A DNA stretch of 13,548 bases from WHSO01 sp050485485 (GTDB taxonomy: Bacteria; Pseudomonadota; Alphaproteobacteria; SMXQ01): assembly GCA_050485485.1 (NCBI GenBank), contig JBJHBM010000048.1:1-13548 (forward strand). The letters are read 5' to 3'. A model generated the notes under the pieces. That model saw only the letters and a list, made by a program, of their open reading frames with translations. It was not told the origin of the DNA and did no database searches. Below are positions 7,009 to 13,548 of this stretch, piece after piece. The position numbers and the translations under genes were made by a program. The first letter of the stretch is position 1; every line of letters starts with the position of its first letter.

Positions 7009-8661
7009 TTAGTCGGATTCGCCCTTGAACCGCTCGCGCAACCGGTTGCGGATGGCGAAGGCGGCCATGTTGAGGGCGACGATGATCACGACCAGCGCGA
7101 ACGACGTGGCGTAGACCAGCGGTCGCGCGGCCTCGACGTTGGGGCTCTGGAAGCCCACGTCGTAAATGTGGAAGCCGAGATGCATGAACTTGCGCTCGAG
7201 ATGCAGGAACGGAAAGTTGCCGTCGAGCGGCAGGTTGGGCGCGAGCTTGACCACGCCGACCAGCATCAGGGGCGCGACCTCGCCCGCCGCTCGGGCGACG
7301 GCGAGGATCAGCCCGGTCATCATCGCGGGCGCCGCCATCGGCGCCACCACGCGCCAGATGGTCTCGGCCTTGGTGGCGCCGAGCGCGTAGCTGCCCTCGC
7401 GCACGGCGCGCGGAATGCGGGTCAGGCCTTCCTCGGTCGCGACGATCACCACCGGCAGGGTCAGCAGTGCGAGCGTGAGCGAGGCCCAGATCAGGCCGGG
7501 CGTGCCGAAGGTCGGCGACGGCAGCGATTCGGGATAGAACAGCTGGTCGATGCTGCCGCCCATCCAGTAGACGAAGAAGCCGAGGCCGAACACGCCGAAT
7601 ACGATAGAGGGCACGCCCGCGAGGTTGTTGACGCAGATGCGGACCAGGCGGGTGAACGGCCCCTGCCTGGCATATTCGCGCAAGTAGATCGCGGCGAGGA
7701 CGCCGAGCGGCGTTACCACGATCGACATCAAAATCACCATCAGAACCGTGCCGAAGATCGCCGGGAAGATGCCGCCTTCGGTATTGGCCTCGCGGGGATA
7801 GCCGGCCACGAACTCCACGAACTTGTCGGCGTAGTGGACAAGCTTGGCGCCGAGCCCCATGCGGTTCGGCCCGATGGCGCGGGCCACGTTGGCGAGCGGA
7901 ATCTCGACGACCTTGCCGTCCATGACCTCGGCGGTCAGGCTGTCGCGCCTGAGCTCCGCGGCGAGCGCCGCGCGCTCCGCCTCGAGCCTCTCGAATTCCT
8001 TGTCGAGCTCGGCGCGGCGCGCGGCGATGGCCTCGATCTGCGGACCCTGGGTGATGCCGCGCAGCTCCAGCCGGCGGGTCTCGAGCCTCAGGTGCTCGAT
8101 CTGGTGGTTGATCCCGCCGATGTCGTAGCGCTCGATACCGGTGATGCGGCTTCGCAGCCGGTTGGCGCGATCGACGCGGGCGAACAGCTCGGGCCAGGCG
8201 GCCTCGCCCTCGGCGACGACCCTGTCGCCCTCCTTCACGTTGACGAGGTAGCCGTAGAAGTTGCCCCATTCCATCCGCTCCAGGACCAGGGCGTTGCGCG
8301 GATAGACGGGCTCGCTCATCAGGTGGTCGGCGAACCACAGGAAGTCGCGGCCGGTGAGGTCGCGGTTGCCGAGCTGGACCAGGTGGCGGGTGACCAGCGT
8401 CATGTCCTCGGGCACCGGCACGCCGGCCTCGCGCGCCACGGTGGCCGGGACCGTCTCGTCCTGGCGGAACGAGCCGAGGATGCGCTGCGTGCCGCCGTCC
8501 GGCTGCGTGACGTGGGACTCGAACACCGTCGCCGGCCAGAAATGCGCGAGGCCGTTCACGGCGATCATGAGCAGAAGCCCCGTCACCATGACGAGGCACA
8601 GTGCGGCCGCGCCGGCGTTGAGCCAGATCCAGGGCGAACCGCTGTTGAACCAGGACTTCAT
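7009..8661 (-). CDS. pstA: Phosphate ABC transporter permease PstA, long form with periplasmic coiled coil
   Basis: A 550-residue inner-membrane permease, close to twice the length of E. coli PstA (about 300). Helix 1 is at about 12-36. Residues about 40-290 then form a soluble domain, predicted periplasmic, including a Glu/Arg/Leu-rich coiled-coil stretch at about 165-240. The normal permease core follows at about 297-538. It holds the EAA-type cytoplasmic loop that contacts PstB (YALGATKAETIWRVVAP, 425-441) and the conserved ARAAGEVAPLMLVG (456-469). Long PstA forms paired with long PstC are known, for example in Pseudomonas, but the role of the extra domain is not established. The ATG at 8661 has GGAGAG upstream and lies 31 bp after pstC. 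Confidence 0.95.
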   Translation of the reverse strand: MKSWFNSGSPWIWLNAGAAALCLVMVTGLLLMIAVNGLAHFWPATVFESHVTQPDGGTQRILGSFRQDETVPATVAREAGVPVPEDMTLVTRHLVQLGNRDLTGRDFLWFADHLMSEPVYPRNALVLERMEWGNFYGYLVNVKEGDRVVAEGEAAWPELFARVDRANRLRSRITGIERYDIGGINHQIEHLRLETRRLELRGITQGPQIEAIAARRAELDKEFERLEAERAALAAELRRDSLTAEVMDGKVVEIPLANVARAIGPNRMGLGAKLVHYADKFVEFVAGYPREANTEGGIFPAIFGTVLMVILMSIVVTPLGVLAAIYLREYARQGPFTRLVRICVNNLAGVPSIVFGVFGLGFFVYWMGGSIDQLFYPESLPSPTFGTPGLIWASLTLALLTLPVVIVATEEGLTRIPRAVREGSYALGATKAETIWRVVAPMAAPAMMTGLILAVARAAGEVAPLMLVGVVKLAPNLPLDGNFPFLHLERKFMHLGFHIYDVGFQSPNVEAARPLVYATSFALVVIIVALNMAAFAIRNRLRERFKGESD

Positions 8662-8692
8662 CTGCGTATCTCTCCGCTTCCCGACCGGCCGT

Positions 8693-10990
8693 TCAGATGG
8701 AGGCGTACTTCTTGCGCAGCCGCTGGCGCACGATCTCGGCCGCGGTGTTGAGCGCGAAGGTAAGGACGAACAGCACCAGCGCCGACAGGAACAGGATGCG
8801 ATAGTGGGTGCCCCCGAATTCGGCTTCCGGCATCTCCACCGCGATGTTGGCCGACAGCGTGCGCATGCCCTCGAAGATGTTGAAGTTGACGATCGGACTG
8901 TTGCCGGTCGCCATCAGCACGATCATGGTTTCGCCCACGGCGCGACCGAAGCCGATCATCACGGCGGAGAAGATGCCCGGGCTCGCGGTCAGCAGGACCA
9001 CCCGGACCAGGGTCTGCCAGGTGGTCGCGCCGAGCGCGAGCGAGCCGTGCGTGAGGTGCTTGGGCACGCCGAACACGGCGTCCTCGGTGATCGAGTAGAT
9101 GGTCGGGATCACGGCGAAGCCCATGGCGATGCCGACCACGAGCGCGTTGCGCTGGTCGTAGGTGTAGCCCTGGTCGGTCAGCCATTGGCGCATGCTGCCC
9201 TCGAAGAACCACACCTCGACGGTCGGGCTCATGGCGACACAGGCCCAGCCGAAGAACAGGATCACGGGGACCAGCAGCAGGGCTTCCCAGCCGTCCGGGG
9301 CGATGCGCTTGACGCCGCGCGGCAAACGGCTCCAGAGATAGGCGAAGGTCAGCATCGCCACTGGCATCAGCAGCAGGATGCTGAACACCGCCGGCAGGTT
9401 GCGCTCGACGAACGGCGCGAACCACAGTCCCGCGAGGAAGCCCAGAATCACGGTCGGCAGCGCCTCCATGATCTCGATGGCGGGCTTGGTCATGCCGCGC
9501 ATGCGGGGCGTCATGAAATAAGCCGAGTAGATGGCCCCCATGATCGCGAGCGGCATGGCGAACAGCATGGCGTAGAACGCCGCCTTGATGGTGCCGAGCG
9601 TCAGCGGCACCAGACTGAACTTGGACTCGAACTCGTCGGTGGCCGAGGACGATTGCCAGACGTAGTCGGGCTCGCCGTAGCCTTCGTACCAGACCTGTTG
9701 CCACAGTGCGGAGAACGAGACCTGGGGGTATTCGTTGTGGACGTCGTAGTAGTGGAGGCTGCCGGCGTCGTCGAGGGCGAACAGGCCGTTGGCGCGCGGC
9801 GCGACCTGCAGGGCGGCGATGGGGCGCTCGCCGATGCGCGCGCGCGCGACCGTGCGGTGCGAGGTCGGGAAGTGGAGCCGCACGTTGCCGGCTGCATCCG
9901 CGGTGACGAAGCCCTTGCGGGCGTGCTCCGCCGCGATGGCGGTGATCGGCGCGGGATGGGGCTCGAAGCTGCGGATGCGGGTGAGGCGCCGCACGTTCTC
10001 GGCATCGCGCACCATGAACCACTGCGCGATGCTGCCGTCGGTGCCGCCCACCACGATCGAGACGGAGCCCAGCAGGTACTCGAGCGCGGCGATGTCGACC
10101 CCTTCCGGCACCACCCGGCGGCTGTGGGTCAGCCGTGCGGCGGCGGGGTCGGTCACGTCGTAATGATGGATCTGGCCGGAAGCGTCGGTTACGAACAGGT
10201 CGCGCAGGTCGGCGCTCAGCAGCATCTTGCGGGGCGCGGCTGCGGGGCGCGGCAGCTCGGCGGCGACGCGCGTGACCTGGGTCGCGCCGGTCATGAAGCT
10301 CACGCTGGTCTGGTAGCGCACCAGCAGGAGGCGCCCGTCGCCGGTGACGGCGGCGATGGCGGTGCCCTGGGCGCTCTGCTGGGCGGCGATCTCGACGATC
10401 GGCTGCCCGTTGTCGTCCACCGGCACCGGCGCCTCGCCCAGCGGATATTCGACCTTGGGGGTCACCAGCAGCACGCCGTCGGGATAGGACAGGTCGTAGG
10501 CTTCCTGCATCACCGTCGCCCGGCCGTCGGAGAGACCGAGGACGGACAGCCGCGTGCGCGGCTCCGCGTGGGCGTAGCTCGTGATGCGCGCGCCGTCCGG
10601 CAGGGGAAGCCGCTCCTGCGTAAGGACGCGGCCGTCGGTCGGGCGGAAGAAGGTGACGCCGCCATCGTCGGCGATGCGCACCGCGACCTGGCGGTAGCGC
10701 TCCATGCCGACGTGCAGCGTGGCGGCGGCATTGCCGGGCGGCGCGTAGGTGGCGACGCGGTCCGTCGAGGCCGGCAGGAACATCGGCACCACTTCCGAGA
10801 ACAGATAGACGAACATCAGGCCCAGCGCGACGATCACGCTGCCGCCGCCGATCCCGACGAAGCCCTTGGAGGAGCGGTCCTTGAACAGCCGCCACTTGCG
10901 CATGCGCGCGCGGCGCGCGCCGTCGGCGAGCCTGGCGGCGGCCCCGCCGGCGGCGGTCCTCGGTACCGGGTCCTTCGGGATGTCTATCAT
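8693..10990 (-). CDS. pstC: Phosphate ABC transporter permease PstC, long form with beta-propeller-like domain
   Basis: A 765-residue inner-membrane permease, more than twice the length of E. coli PstC (about 320). A basic cytoplasmic N-terminus (1-42) leads to helix 1 (about 43-65). Residues about 80-430 form a soluble, predicted periplasmic domain built of repeated short beta units, each ending in patterns such as DDGGVTFFRP (108-117), GDGRLLLVRY (217-226), ASGQIHHYDV (270-279), TDGSIAQWFM (317-326), AAGNVRLHF (366-374) and DAGSLHYYDV (408-417). These are WD40/propeller-like blades. The permease core spans about 460-760, with the EAA loop LALGATTWQTLVRV (651-664) and FGRAVGETMIVLMATGNSP (681-699). 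The ATG at 10990 follows pstS after a 142-bp gap holding stem-loops. With PstA it forms the phosphate channel. Confidence 0.95.
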   Translation of the reverse strand: MIDIPKDPVPRTAAGGAAARLADGARRARMRKWRLFKDRSSKGFVGIGGGSVIVALGLMFVYLFSEVVPMFLPASTDRVATYAPPGNAAATLHVGMERYRQVAVRIADDGGVTFFRPTDGRVLTQERLPLPDGARITSYAHAEPRTRLSVLGLSDGRATVMQEAYDLSYPDGVLLVTPKVEYPLGEAPVPVDDNGQPIVEIAAQQSAQGTAIAAVTGDGRLLLVRYQTSVSFMTGATQVTRVAAELPRPAAAPRKMLLSADLRDLFVTDASGQIHHYDVTDPAAARLTHSRRVVPEGVDIAALEYLLGSVSIVVGGTDGSIAQWFMVRDAENVRRLTRIRSFEPHPAPITAIAAEHARKGFVTADAAGNVRLHFPTSHRTVARARIGERPIAALQVAPRANGLFALDDAGSLHYYDVHNEYPQVSFSALWQQVWYEGYGEPDYVWQSSSATDEFESKFSLVPLTLGTIKAAFYAMLFAMPLAIMGAIYSAYFMTPRMRGMTKPAIEIMEALPTVILGFLAGLWFAPFVERNLPAVFSILLLMPVAMLTFAYLWSRLPRGVKRIAPDGWEALLLVPVILFFGWACVAMSPTVEVWFFEGSMRQWLTDQGYTYDQRNALVVGIAMGFAVIPTIYSITEDAVFGVPKHLTHGSLALGATTWQTLVRVVLLTASPGIFSAVMIGFGRAVGETMIVLMATGNSPIVNFNIFEGMRTLSANIAVEMPEAEFGGTHYRILFLSALVLFVLTFALNTAAEIVRQRLRKKYASI

Positions 10991-11132
10991 CGGGGGCTCT
11001 CTGGTGGTGCCGGGACGCGGCGCGGCGAAGTCACGAACCGACGCTTCGGAAACCTCCGGGCCGGTGCCGGAAATACGGCGGGCCCGGGACCGGACGGCGC
11101 CCCGAAGGGGCCGTCCGGGGACGCGGGAACGG
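10991..11132 (-). other. pstS-pstC intergenic region with two stem-loops
   Basis: This 142-bp gap is the second-largest within the Pho cluster. Reading on the minus strand, a strong hairpin (11118-11090) begins 15 bases after the pstS stop: arms of 8 plus 4 bp around a GAA loop, with a 2-nt bulge. A second inverted repeat, CCGGGCC (11056-11062) with GGCCCGG (11081-11087), follows. Neither has a T-run after it, so these look like mRNA-stabilising or attenuating structures rather than complete terminators. No gene is seen. Confidence 0.6.
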
Positions 11133-12101
11133 TTACAGGCCCAGCTTCTTGAGCTCCTGCTGGGCCAGCACGTTGGGCAGCGGGATGTAGCCGTCGCGGA
11201 CCACGATCCCCTGGCCCTGCCTCGACATGACGAGCTTCAGGAACTCGCGCTCGAGCGGGGAGACGCCGCGCTGCGGGTGCTTGTTCACGGCGACGTAGAG
11301 GAAGCGGGCGAGCGGATAGCTGTCCGCGTTCTCGCCGCTGGCGGCGACGAACGGCTGGCCCGGCGCCTTGGCGAGCGGGACCGCGCGCACACCCGAGGTG
11401 ATGTAGCCGATGCCCGAATAGCCGATGCCGCCGATGGTCTCGCTCACGCCCTGCACCACCGAGGCCGAACCCGGCTGCTCGTTGATCGAGGCCTTGAAGT
11501 CACCGTCGCACAGCGCGATCTGCTTGAAGTAGCCGTAGGTGCCGGAGACGGCGTTGCGGCTGTAGAGGGTGAAGTCGCGGTTGGCCCAGGCGCCGGTCAT
11601 GCCGAGCTGGCCCCAGCGCGTGACGTCCTGGGCGCCCCCGCAGCGGCGCGTGGCGGAGAAGATCGCGTCCACCTGCGGAATGGTGAGGCCTTCGATCGGA
11701 TTGTCACGATGGACGTAGACCGCGAGCATGTCGATGGCGACGCGCACCACCGTCGGCGGGTAGCCGTGCCGCTTCTCGAACGCCTGGATCTCGCCCGCCC
11801 GCATGGCGCGGCTCATCGGGCCGAAGTTGGCGGTGCCCTCGGTCAGCGCCGGCGGGGCGGTGGAGGTGCCGGCGCCCTGGATTTGGACGTTGACGTTCGG
11901 ATAGACGTTGCGGAACGCTTCGGCCCACAGGGTCATCAGGTTGTTGAGGGTGTCGGAGCCGACGCTCGACAGGTTGCCGGAGACGCCGGCGGCACGCTGG
12001 TATTCGGGCAGGGCCGGGTCGACCTTGACCTGGGCCTGGGCGGTGGATGCCATCAGCGTGCCTGCCATCGCCGCCGCGAAGAGGCTGTATCTTATTGACA
12101 T
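11133..12101 (-). CDS. pstS: Periplasmic phosphate-binding protein PstS
   Basis: A 322-residue secreted substrate-binding protein that captures phosphate and delivers it to PstCA. The signal peptide is clear: Met-Ser-Ile-Arg, a hydrophobic core to residue 19, then a signal peptidase I site AQA before Gln24. Phosphate-binding loops of the PstS family are visible: SVGSDT (46-51), GAGTSTAPPAL (77-87), GPMSRAM (94-100) and SRNAVSGTYGYF (181-192). It matches the Pseudomonas-type PstS branch rather than the E. coli type. Two Cys residues (154 and 198) in the mature protein could form a disulfide. The ATG at 12101 has GGGAG about ten bases upstream. The gene follows phoR after a 175-bp gap holding a Pho-box-like array, and the hairpin just after its stop could keep its transcript more abundant than the permease genes. 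Confidence 0.97.
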   Translation of the reverse strand: MSIRYSLFAAAMAGTLMASTAQAQVKVDPALPEYQRAAGVSGNLSSVGSDTLNNLMTLWAEAFRNVYPNVNVQIQGAGTSTAPPALTEGTANFGPMSRAMRAGEIQAFEKRHGYPPTVVRVAIDMLAVYVHRDNPIEGLTIPQVDAIFSATRRCGGAQDVTRWGQLGMTGAWANRDFTLYSRNAVSGTYGYFKQIALCDGDFKASINEQPGSASVVQGVSETIGGIGYSGIGYITSGVRAVPLAKAPGQPFVAASGENADSYPLARFLYVAVNKHPQRGVSPLEREFLKLVMSRQGQGIVVRDGYIPLPNVLAQQELKKLGL

Positions 12102-12200
12102 AATGGAGAAACTCCCGTTTGTCGAAGTAGGGGCAACGCGTATCGCGTTACCGGCGGACAGGGACCCTCCCCGCCACGGCGGCGACTGTAGGTACCGGCG

Positions 12201-12240
12201 GCGACATGACTACTACAGTCGTGTGAAAGTTCCGTGACAC
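12201..12240 (-). promoter_or_regulatory. Pho box (PhoB-binding array) upstream of pstS
   Basis: On the minus strand, 7-bp half-sites repeat every 11 bp against the consensus CTGTCAT: GTGTCAC (12240-12234), CTTTCAC (12229-12223), CTGTAGT (12218-12212) and a weaker ATGTCGC (12207-12201). The best three match at five of seven positions (six for the first two if C or T is allowed at the last base). The 11-bp period is the known PhoB repeat, and the context, directly before pstS, is the classical one. Confidence 0.72.
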
Positions 12241-12241
12241 G

Positions 12242-12262
12242 GCCCGGGCCTTCGTGCCGGGC
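12242..12262 (-). terminator. Possible stem-loop terminator after phoR
   Basis: GCCCGG (12242-12247) pairs with CCGGGC (12257-12262) around a nine-base loop, 15 bases past the phoR stop. A further small inverted repeat, GGGCG/CGCCC (12263-12275), lies next to it. There is no T-run, so strong intrinsic termination is doubtful. It may only reduce read-through from phoR into pstS. Confidence 0.35.
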
Positions 12263-12276
12263 GGGCGCGGCGCCCT

Positions 12277-13548
12277 TCAGGTCCGCGCCGGGGCCGTCGC
12301 GGCGGCGGGCGGCACCGGCAGCTCGGGCAGGCACACGGCGAAGGTGGAGCCCACCCCCACCTCGCTCTCGATCTCGAGCAGCCCGCGATGGCGATTGACG
12401 ATGTGCTTGACGATGGCGAGCCCGAGCCCGGTGCCGCCCACCGCGCGCGAGCGCGCCGCGTCGACCCGGTAGAACCGCTCGGTCAGGCGCGGGATGTGTT
12501 CGGCCGGGATGCCGTCGCCCCGGTCGGTGACGGTGATCCAGACGACGCCGGTGGCGCCGCGCTCGCGCAACGCGCGCGCGAGCACGGGCGGCGGCGTATC
12601 CTCGCGCCGCACCGCGATCCGGATCTCGGTCCCGGCCCGGCCGTACTTGATGGCGTTGTCGGCGAGGTTCTGGAACAGCTGGGCGAGCTGGTCGGCGTCC
12701 CCCGCGATGGGCCGCAGCCCGTCGTCCGTCTCGACGCGCAGCGTCATCTTCTTCTTGGCGGCCTCGATCTGCAGCGCGGCGGCGACGCCGTGGACGATGG
12801 CGACAAGGTCGATTGCGGAGCCGGGCGGCGTATGCTCGGCGAGCTCGATCGCCGACAGCGACAGGAGGTCGCGCACGAGGCGCGACATGCGCGCCGCCTG
12901 CTCGTGCATGAGCTTGAGGAACTCGTCGCGCGCCTTGGCATCGTCGCGCGCCGGGCCCTGCAGGGTCTCGATGAAGCCGATCAGGGTGGCGAGCGGCGTG
13001 CGCAGCTCGTGGCTCGCGTTGGCCACGAAGTCGGCGCGCATCTGCTCGGTGCGGCGCCGCGCCGTCAGGTCGTAGAGCGCGATCAGCGCCGCGGCGCCGT
13101 CGGCGGCGGGTTCGCGGAACGGCACGATCTCGACCGAGAAGTACCGCTCCACCGGATCGACCACCGACAGGCTGACCTCGCGCACGGCCTTGGTGCGCAG
13201 CACCTCGTCCACCGCGTCGAGCACGCGCGGGTCGCGGAACGCGGCGGCGAGGTCGGCGCCTACCGGGTCGGGGCCGCCGATCACGTCGCGGGCGTTGGCG
13301 TTGACGCGCAGCACCTTGCGCGCGCCGTCGATCAGCAGCAGCGGCTGGGGTAGCAGATCGAACACCAGCTGGCTCGCCGCCATGCCGGCGCGTTGGTCCT
13401 GCTCGCGCCGGCGCGCCTCGCGCGCGATCCGGCGCATGGTGGCCGCCAGCTCGGCGGCCGTCGCCCGGCCGGAGATCGTCGGCACCGGCGCCTCGCCGTG
13501 GCGCGCCAGCGCCTCGCCGTAGCGCGCGAGCCGGGCGAGGTCGCGCAC
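12277..13548 (-). CDS. phoR: Phosphate regulon sensor histidine kinase PhoR (5' end missing)
   Basis: The C-terminal 423 residues are in the window and the frame is still open at the right edge. Counting from the edge, about 25-56 looks like the linker after a membrane segment. A PAS domain spans about 58-165 (VFDLLPQPLLLIDGARKVLR onward). HisKA carries the phosphoacceptor His180 in ANASHELRTPLATLIGF (176-192). The ATPase domain has the N-box NLADNAIKYG (294-303), DRGDGIP (342-348) and GGTGLGLAIVKHI (371-383). The order PAS-HisKA-HATPase beside pst and phoB identifies PhoR, the inner-membrane kinase/phosphatase of PhoB controlled through PstSCAB and PhoU. The N-terminal membrane helices should lie beyond 13548. 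The C-terminal 15 residues are a Pro/Ala tail. The gene probably has its own promoter outside the window, since the Pho box lies after it. Confidence 0.95.
   Translation of the reverse strand: MRDLARLARYGEALARHGEAPVPTISGRATAAELAATMRRIAREARRREQDQRAGMAASQLVFDLLPQPLLLIDGARKVLRVNANARDVIGGPDPVGADLAAAFRDPRVLDAVDEVLRTKAVREVSLSVVDPVERYFSVEIVPFREPAADGAAALIALYDLTARRRTEQMRADFVANASHELRTPLATLIGFIETLQGPARDDAKARDEFLKLMHEQAARMSRLVRDLLSLSAIELAEHTPPGSAIDLVAIVHGVAAALQIEAAKKKMTLRVETDDGLRPIAGDADQLAQLFQNLADNAIKYGRAGTEIRIAVRREDTPPPVLARALRERGATGVVWITVTDRGDGIPAEHIPRLTERFYRVDAARSRAVGGTGLGLAIVKHIVNRHRGLLEIESEVGVGSTFAVCLPELPVPPAAATAPART

Larger units (their letters stand above)
12102..12276 (-). promoter_or_regulatory. 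phoR-pstS intergenic region: pstS promoter and leader
   Basis: This 175-bp gap contains, in minus-strand order, a GC-rich stem-loop after phoR, the Pho-box array (12240-12201), a -10-like TACAGT (12190-12185) ten bases after the array, a small hairpin CCGCC/GGCGG (12171-12182) near the expected transcript start, and a perfect palindrome at 12135-12149 in the leader. This is the arrangement expected of a PhoB-activated promoter, where the Pho box takes the place of the -35. The start site is inferred. Confidence 0.65.

Noticed and set aside
6968..8599. Long minus-strand frame fused in frame upstream of pstB
   Set aside because: It is a low-complexity Arg/Pro/Ala-rich shadow of pstA. The PstB homology starts only near 6840, and good ribosome binding sites lie at 6975-6981 and 6941-6946.
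8354..11152. A 932-codon plus-strand open frame antisense to pstC and part of pstA
   Set aside because: It is rich in Arg, His, Asp, Gly and Ala with no recognisable domain, and covers clearly recognised pst genes on the other strand. This is the usual result of few stop codons in GC-rich DNA.
12277..13548. PhoR as a complete gene starting at the right edge
   Set aside because: The first codon at the edge is GTG by chance. The frame has no upstream stop in the window, and the membrane-spanning N-terminus expected of PhoR is missing, so it is treated as partial.
1..13548. Mobile elements, prophage, defence systems, CRISPR arrays, tRNA genes
   Set aside because: No transposase, integrase, terminal repeats, spaced direct repeats or tRNA-like folds were seen. 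Gene content is core metabolism and phosphate control with uniform composition.

Overview
The window comes from a GC-rich proteobacterial chromosome, most likely an alphaproteobacterium. The evidence is the very high GC with long spurious antisense reading frames, the phoR-pstSCAB-phoU-phoB gene order, a bactofilin beside a small lipoprotein, and a PfkB kinase of the type usually annotated as adenosine kinase in Alphaproteobacteria. The genus cannot be fixed from the sequence alone. There is no sign of a prophage, insertion sequence, CRISPR array, tRNA or rRNA.

Left part (1-4407), envelope and amino-acid genes. On the minus strand a bactofilin (124-732) is followed by the first 35 codons of a lipoprotein that runs off the left edge. 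A 168-bp divergent promoter region separates them from a plus-strand set: a PfkB-family kinase (901-1932, GTG start with a good ribosome binding site and a candidate sigma-70 promoter), an AmpG-type muropeptide permease (1979-3292) and alanine dehydrogenase (3289-4407). The last two overlap by four bases. Bactofilin, lipoprotein and AmpG point to cell-wall shape and recycling. Alanine dehydrogenase could use alanine released by that recycling, but this link is inference.

Middle (4408-4625). A noncoding stretch between convergent genes is filled with nested GC-rich inverted repeats, resembling a composite REP-type element.

Right part (4626-13548), the Pho regulon core, all on the minus strand. 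The transcription order is phoR (5' end beyond the right edge), pstS, pstC, pstA, pstB, phoU, phoB. PhoR senses and phosphorylates PhoB. PstS captures periplasmic phosphate, PstC and PstA form the channel, PstB supplies ATP hydrolysis, and PhoU couples transporter state to PhoR. Upstream of pstS there is a run of 11-bp-spaced half-sites that looks like a Pho box, so PhoB (last gene of the cluster) probably activates its own production. Both permeases are of the large type: PstC carries a periplasmic beta-propeller-like domain of about 350 residues, and PstA a periplasmic domain with a coiled coil.

Most of the window is well-known biology. The points most worth a second look are the large PstC/PstA periplasmic domains, an Asn in place of the usual NAD-contacting Asp in alanine dehydrogenase, the composite palindrome at 4442-4576, the stem-loops between pstS and pstC, and two competing start sites in pstB.
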